Of a stretch of 64,000 nucleotides of DNA, positions 60,449-64,000 are shown piece by piece. Every line of letters begins with the position of its first letter. Position 1 is the first letter of the stretch. The stretch is from Verrucomicrobiota bacterium. Its GTDB lineage: Bacteria > Verrucomicrobiota > Verrucomicrobiia > Opitutales > Opitutaceae. A model generated the notes under the pieces. It was not told where the DNA came from. It ran no database searches and saw nothing but the letters and a program-made list of their open reading frames with translations. The position numbers and the translations under genes are program-made. The DNA lies in contig JACRKC010000080.1 of NCBI GenBank assembly GCA_016235555.1, positions 62,001 through 126,000 on the forward strand. The letters run 5' to 3'.

Positions 60449-60632
60449 CTTACGGTGGCTCGCGAAACAGGGTGGCAGAGAGTCCGGCGGTCTGGGGAGC
60501 GCACCCGTCCCGGGTGCTCGGGTCGGCGTCTCGCCGACACCTCCGAAGTCCTCGGCGGGACGCCGAGGACAGCCCGCGGGACGCGGGCGCTCCCCGAGCC
60601 ACCGCAGTCACTCAATCATGCGAACCTCAGTA
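60449..60632. mobile_element. MITE-like element, family H (copy 2, inverted)
   Basis: Reverse complement of the element at 46441-46621, with most of the ~180 bases alignable. Arms GGGGAGCGCACCCGTCCCGG and GGGACGCGGGCGCTCCCCGA. Its right end (CCTCAGTA) supplies the stop codon of the sulfatase remnant at 60627. It occupies most of the gene-free stretch 60283-60626. Confidence 0.8.
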
Positions 60633-60698
60633 GTTCTTGGTGGCGGCGATGGCTCCGGCGACGGACCTTTTGCCGAGGGACTGATACATGGTGAACGG
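60627..60698 (-). pseudogene. Remnant of a sulfatase 3' end
   Basis: On the minus strand these bases encode 'FTMYQSLGKRSVAGAIAAT', closely matching the C-terminus of the sulfatase at 61548-63167 ('FNMYQPIGKKSVAEAIAAT'); nucleotide identity is about 85-90% by eye over 65 bases. The toxin-antitoxin genes lie between the remnant and that sulfatase. Confidence 0.75.
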
Positions 60699-60714
60699 GC
60701 GCGAATGAAGGCAC

Positions 60715-61009
60715 TCAGCGATCCGACCCGGTGTCGGGATGACGCGACGTGTGGGCCACGCTCAAGAATTCCACCAGGTTCTCGTCGCGCCGGATGCGGT
60801 AGCGGATGATGAAGCGAAACCGGGGGAGAAGAAAACGCCGGACATCCGCGCGCCATGGTCGCCATCTGGCGGGCGCCTGCATGATGGTTTCGATGGCGGT
60901 TTCGGTCTCATCGAGAAACTGCCGGCCGTAGCGCGCTGCGCTGCTGCTCAAGGTAACGCGCCGCCTCGATCAGCTCGACCTCGAAGGCCGGGTGGAACCA
61001 CCGGTTCAC
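60715..61009 (-). pseudogene. ParE/RelE-type toxin with frameshift
   Basis: A GTG at 61009, overlapping the antitoxin stop as GTGA, starts 'NRWFHPAFEVELIEAARYLE', the usual N-terminus of a ParE-type toxin. After 'QQRSA' (near 60931) the frame runs into a stop, while the +1 frame continues with 'YGRQFLDETETAIETIMQAP' and 'FLLPRFRFIIRYRIRRDENL', the rest of the toxin. One base inserted near 60931 would explain this. An internal TTG at 60951 could give a 78-residue product lacking the first helix. It is probably an inactive toxin, or a sequencing error. Confidence 0.7.
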
Positions 61010-61206
61010 GGGAGCGCGGCACGCGCGTTGCGAAAGACCTCGGCCTGGGTCTTGGGCTGCACCGCTCCGCGGGCCAGCTCATCGGCCCGGACCAGCGCCA
61101 CGGCATCGGCGTTTTCTTCGTCCAGTTCGGTGAGCCGCCGCCGCACCTCGTCACGCTCGCCAGCGGAAAGCTTGGGCAACTCGGCGAGAATTTCAGCTTT
61201 GCTCAT
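61006..61206 (-). CDS. Antitoxin of a ParDE/RelBE-like pair
   Basis: Small acidic/basic protein of 66 residues from the ATG at 61206: 'MSKAEILAELPKLSAGERDE' then 'VRRRLTELDEENADAVALVR', a pattern common in short antitoxins encoded directly before ParE-type toxins. No clear DNA-binding fold is visible. Its stop overlaps the toxin's GTG start. Confidence 0.7.
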   Translation of the reverse strand: MSKAEILAELPKLSAGERDEVRRRLTELDEENADAVALVRADELARGAVQPKTQAEVFRNARAALP

Positions 61207-61547
61207 GCGCGAAACGCTAGCGCGAGTGTAGCGGCCTTCAAGTCCGGGTTTGATCGAACCCATTTTCGCCCGCGGCGGGAAACGCCGCGAGCGCAGCGGA
61301 GTTGGTTGCCTTGGGGACGGGAAGAAAGGGCTGAGGATGCAAGCATGGGGTTGCAGATTGCGGCGTCACTTGAGCGCGGCCTCGGGAGAGCGACGCGCGT
61401 CAGGGGAAACGCACGTCACCTTTGCCGGTGTGAGTCAGGATGCGCTCGGGCGGCGTTGCTGCGCAGACGACGTCCCCCGCGTGGGACGGCACGGAAGATT
61501 TTGGTAGAGGCGCTGGTGCTGCGTGCGAACGCGGACGCGACGCCGGG
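61207..61547. other. Gap without recognisable gene
   Basis: About 340 bases between the antitoxin start and the sulfatase stop. Short open frames exist on both strands but none has a credible protein or start. No palindromic family seen elsewhere in the window was recognised here. Confidence 0.5.
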
Positions 61548-63167
61548 CTATTTCTGCCCCGTCGCGGCGATGGCCTCGGCGACGGACTTCTTGCCGATGG
61601 GCTGATACATGTTGAACGGGCCGTCGGCGCTGTCCTTGGGCCACGTGGCGGAGTCGGCGTATTGGCCGTCGTCGCGGAATTCCTTCTGGAGGCGGGCGAG
61701 TTCGGTCTTCAATTCGGCGAACTTGGCGGCGATGGCGGGATTCTTCGCGGCGCCGTCGTTGAAGAGGAGGTTTTTCTGTTCGGTCGGATCTTTCACGAGG
61801 TCGAACAGCTCGTAGGCGTTTTTCTTCCAGTAATGGATCAGCTTGTGCGTGGCGGTGCGGACGCCGTAGTGCGCGGCGGTGTTGTGGTGACCGGGATCGT
61901 GGTAGTAGCGATAGTAGATCGTGCGGCGCCAGTCGGCGGGAGATTCGCCGCGGAGGAGTGGCGCGACCGAGCGGCCTTGCATCGAGGCGGGGATCGGGGC
62001 GCCGGCGAGGTCGAGGAAGGTGGGGGCCCAGTCGATGTTGGTGATGAATTGGGCGGGCGTGCTGCCGGGCTTGATGCCGGGGCCGCGGGCGATGAAGGGC
62101 ACCTTCAGGCCAGGCTCATACATGAAGCGTTTGTCGTAGAGGCCGAGGTCGCCGAGATACCAGCCGTTGTCGGCGGCGTAGATGACGACGGTGTTTTTCG
62201 CGAGGCCGGTGCGGTCGAGGTAGTCGAGCACCTGGCCGACGGAGTCGTCGACGCCCTGCACGCACGCGAGGTAGTCCTGCATGTAGCGCTGGTATTTCCA
62301 TTTCATGAGCGCATCGCCGGTGAGCTTTTCCTTGGTGCCGTCGGCGCGGGTGATTTCGAGCTCCATGGGCTTGGCGTTGAGCCATTGCTGGCGGGCCGGG
62401 CCGGTGAGATCGGCGGGGGGCGTGAGCTTGAGATCGTTGCGCGTGAGATCGCGGGCGACGGTCTGCTGGTTTTCCGGGAGCGCGGCGGGGCGCGTGGCGT
62501 AATCGTCGCGCAGCGTGTCGGGCTCGGGGATGACGGCGTCCTTGAACCGGGCCTTGTTGCGCTCGTCGGGCTGCCAGGCGCGGTGCGGCGCCTTCTGGTG
62601 GAGCATCAGGAAAAACGGTTTGTCCTTCGGGCGCGTCTCCAGCCATTCGAGACCGAGGGCGGTGGTGATGTCGGTGCAGTGGCCCTCGATGGTGACGCTC
62701 TTCGTGCCGGGCAGGAGGAAGGTCGGATTCCAGTAAACGCCCTGGCCGGGGAGCACCATCCAGCGGTCGAAACCGGTGGGGTCGGAGCCGAGGTGCCACT
62801 TGCCGATCATGCCGGTGTGGTAGCCGGCGGCCTGGAGGCGCCTGGCGACGTTGTCGCGCGAGCCGTCGAGGCGGTTGAAGACGGGCACGCCGTTGAGGTG
62901 CGAATACTGGCCGGTCAGCAGCGTGGCGCGGCTCGGCGTGCAGATGGAATTCGTGACGAAGGAATTTGTGAAGCGCGCGCCGGCGGCGGCGAGACGGTCG
63001 AGGTGCGGCGTCTGGTTGACCTTGGAGCCATAGGCCGAGATCGCGTGCTGCGCGTGATCGTCGGAGAAGATGAAGAGGATGTTCGGCCGCGTCGGCGTGG
63101 CGGCGGGTGAGACGGCAAGCGCGCACGCAGCGAGGATTCCGACGGTGAGGAGGCGGGTGGGGTTCAT
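61548..63167 (-). CDS. Secreted sulfatase (DUF4976-type, N-acetylglucosamine-6-sulfatase-like)
   Basis: Type I sulfatase of 539 residues from the ATG at 63167. Seen: signal peptide (about 3-23), 'NILFIFSDDHAQHAISAYGS', formylglycine motif 'CTPSR' at residue 76 in 'NSICTPSRATLLTGQYSHLN', 'TGMIGKWHLGSDPTGFDRWM', 'VVIYAADNGWYLGDLGLYDK' with Asp/Asn metal ligands, 'THKLIHYWKKNAYELFDLVK' and the tail 'MYQPIGKKSVAEAIAATGQK'. The overall pattern fits glucosamine-6-sulfatase or mucin-desulfating-like branches. It is followed 60 bases upstream by another sulfatase, so the two are likely co-transcribed. Confidence 0.91.
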   Translation of the reverse strand: MNPTRLLTVGILAACALAVSPAATPTRPNILFIFSDDHAQHAISAYGSKVNQTPHLDRLAAAGARFTNSFVTNSICTPSRATLLTGQYSHLNGVPVFNRLDGSRDNVARRLQAAGYHTGMIGKWHLGSDPTGFDRWMVLPGQGVYWNPTFLLPGTKSVTIEGHCTDITTALGLEWLETRPKDKPFFLMLHQKAPHRAWQPDERNKARFKDAVIPEPDTLRDDYATRPAALPENQQTVARDLTRNDLKLTPPADLTGPARQQWLNAKPMELEITRADGTKEKLTGDALMKWKYQRYMQDYLACVQGVDDSVGQVLDYLDRTGLAKNTVVIYAADNGWYLGDLGLYDKRFMYEPGLKVPFIARGPGIKPGSTPAQFITNIDWAPTFLDLAGAPIPASMQGRSVAPLLRGESPADWRRTIYYRYYHDPGHHNTAAHYGVRTATHKLIHYWKKNAYELFDLVKDPTEQKNLLFNDGAAKNPAIAAKFAELKTELARLQKEFRDDGQYADSATWPKDSADGPFNMYQPIGKKSVAEAIAATGQK

Positions 63168-63227
63168 AATTTGCAGGGCAGGTGCCTCGATTGGGCACAA
63201 CTATCCGCGCGTTGCCAAACGCGAAAC

Positions 63228-64000
63228 TCAGCGCCAGCGCGGCTCGATCTGGCGGGCATTCCACTGCTCCCAACGGCCGGCGAGGTCGGCCACGCGGGCG
63301 GATTCGGACGCCGCGAGGTTCTTGGTTTCGGAAATGTCGTGCGCGAGATCGTAGAGCTCCCAAGCGCCGCCGGCGTCGCGGATGATTTTCCAATCGCCGG
63401 CGCGTGAAGCGTTTTTCCTTCCGACGCGCCAGTGAAGTTCAGGGTGTGGCGCCGCTGCTGATTCGCCGCGCAGGAGCGGGAGCAGGGTCGTGCCGTCGAG
63501 CGACGCGCTGGTGGCGGGCGGTGTGACGCGGGCCGCGGCGAGCGCGGTGGCGGTGAGATCGAAGGCCATCACGGGTTGTGCAAGCGTGCGGTTGGCGGGG
63601 ATTCGTCCCTTCCAGGTGACGGTCATCGGAACGCGAATTCCGCCCTCGTAGAGCTGGCCTTTCGCGCCGCGGAGCGGGACGTTGCTGGAGGTGAGTTCGG
63701 CGGTGGGGCCGCCGTTGTCGCTGAGGAAAACGATCAGCGTGTTTTCCTCGAGACCGTGAGCGCGGAGCTGGGCGACGACGCGGCCGACGCTGTCGTCGAG
63801 GTGCGCGAGCATCGCGGCGAAGATGCGGCGGTGGATGTCCGGGATGTGGGCGAACTTGGCGAGCCAGGCGTCGGCGCCCTGCATGGGGCTGTGCACGGCG
63901 TTGTAGGCGAGGTAGAGGAAGAACGGTTGCGCGCGGTGGCGCGCGATGAAGTCGCAGGCTTCGCGCGTGAACGCATCGGTGAGGTTGGCGCGTTCGTCGA
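63228..64000 (-). CDS. Secreted sulfatase, C-terminal part (5' end outside window)
   Basis: Only the last ~257 residues are in the window; the N-terminal half with the formylglycine motif is beyond the right edge. Seen: 'RAQPFFLYLAYNAVHSPMQG', 'LIVFLSDNGGPTAELTSSNV' with the C-terminal Asp/Asn metal ligands, 'LRGAKGQLYEGGIRVPMTVT' and 'WKIIRDAGGAWELYDLAHDI'. This is the standard layout of arylsulfatase A-like enzymes. It precedes the sulfatase at 61548-63167 by 60 bases. Confidence 0.88.
   Translation of the reverse strand, partial: DERANLTDAFTREACDFIARHRAQPFFLYLAYNAVHSPMQGADAWLAKFAHIPDIHRRIFAAMLAHLDDSVGRVVAQLRAHGLEENTLIVFLSDNGGPTAELTSSNVPLRGAKGQLYEGGIRVPMTVTWKGRIPANRTLAQPVMAFDLTATALAAARVTPPATSASLDGTTLLPLLRGESAAAPHPELHWRVGRKNASRAGDWKIIRDAGGAWELYDLAHDISETKNLAASESARVADLAGRWEQWNARQIEPRWR

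Noticed and set aside
61250-61644. Short open frames between the antitoxin and sulfatase genes
   Set aside because: Low-complexity Arg/Gly-rich translations, partly out-of-frame with the sulfatase end, with no recognisable features.
1-64000. Insertion sequence or transposase gene
   Set aside because: None found on either strand; mobile-looking elements here are all short and non-coding.

Overview
The window comes from a GC-rich Gram-negative bacterium that looks like a member of the Verrucomicrobiota, probably family Opitutaceae. This is inferred from gene content and style: very large TonB-dependent receptors with the plug-proximal 'SPF.V....D.GY.A' signature, FecI/FecR-type sigma and anti-sigma pairs, many secreted S1 sulfatases, Tat-exported Gfo/Idh/MocA oxidoreductases, DUF1080 proteins, ThuA-like and beta-propeller/cytochrome c proteins, and numerous short intergenic palindromes. 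No rRNA, tRNA, CRISPR array, phage or transposase gene was seen. Nearly all genes are on the minus strand.

Layout. 1-10.7 kb: three cell-surface signalling modules (ECF sigma, FecR, TonB receptor). One is complete (7008 down to 1596), one runs off the left edge, and one is broken: its sigma gene is truncated by a palindromic repeat and it has no FecR. 10.8-13.4 kb: a ceramidase-like secreted hydrolase and a 95%-like truncated copy of its 5' end, with a lower-GC lipoprotein gene between them. 13.5-18 kb: a TonB receptor divergent from an unrecognised membrane protein. 18.5-27.5 kb: PhoD-like phosphatase, two overlapping amidohydrolase-like proteins, a CBM9-like protein, a beta-propeller/cytochrome c protein and a ThuA-like protein. 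28-39.4 kb: two oxidoreductases and a remnant of a third, two sulfatases, a GxxExxY protein, two TIM-barrel isomerases and two LamG/DUF1080-type proteins. 39.5-44.7 kb: a TonB receptor divergent from a TIR-membrane-TPR protein. 44.8-56.7 kb: three more sulfatases, a YdcF-like protein, a PQQ dehydrogenase, an intradiol dioxygenase, a DUF3472 protein and a PIN/RHH toxin-antitoxin pair. 56.8-64 kb: a TonB receptor, a damaged ParE-type toxin-antitoxin pair and two sulfatases, the last cut by the right edge.

The genes fit a lifestyle of taking up and dismantling sulfated and otherwise decorated polysaccharides: surface receptors import oligomers, periplasmic sulfatases remove sulfate, and exported oxidoreductases, DUF1080 proteins and isomerases act on the sugars. 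The most unusual feature is the repeat landscape. At least ten families of paired or mirrored palindromes fill almost every intergenic gap. Three are embedded in frame within coding sequences, and others truncate or extend genes. Two repeat families (about 140 and 180 bp) have terminal inverted repeats and look like MITEs.
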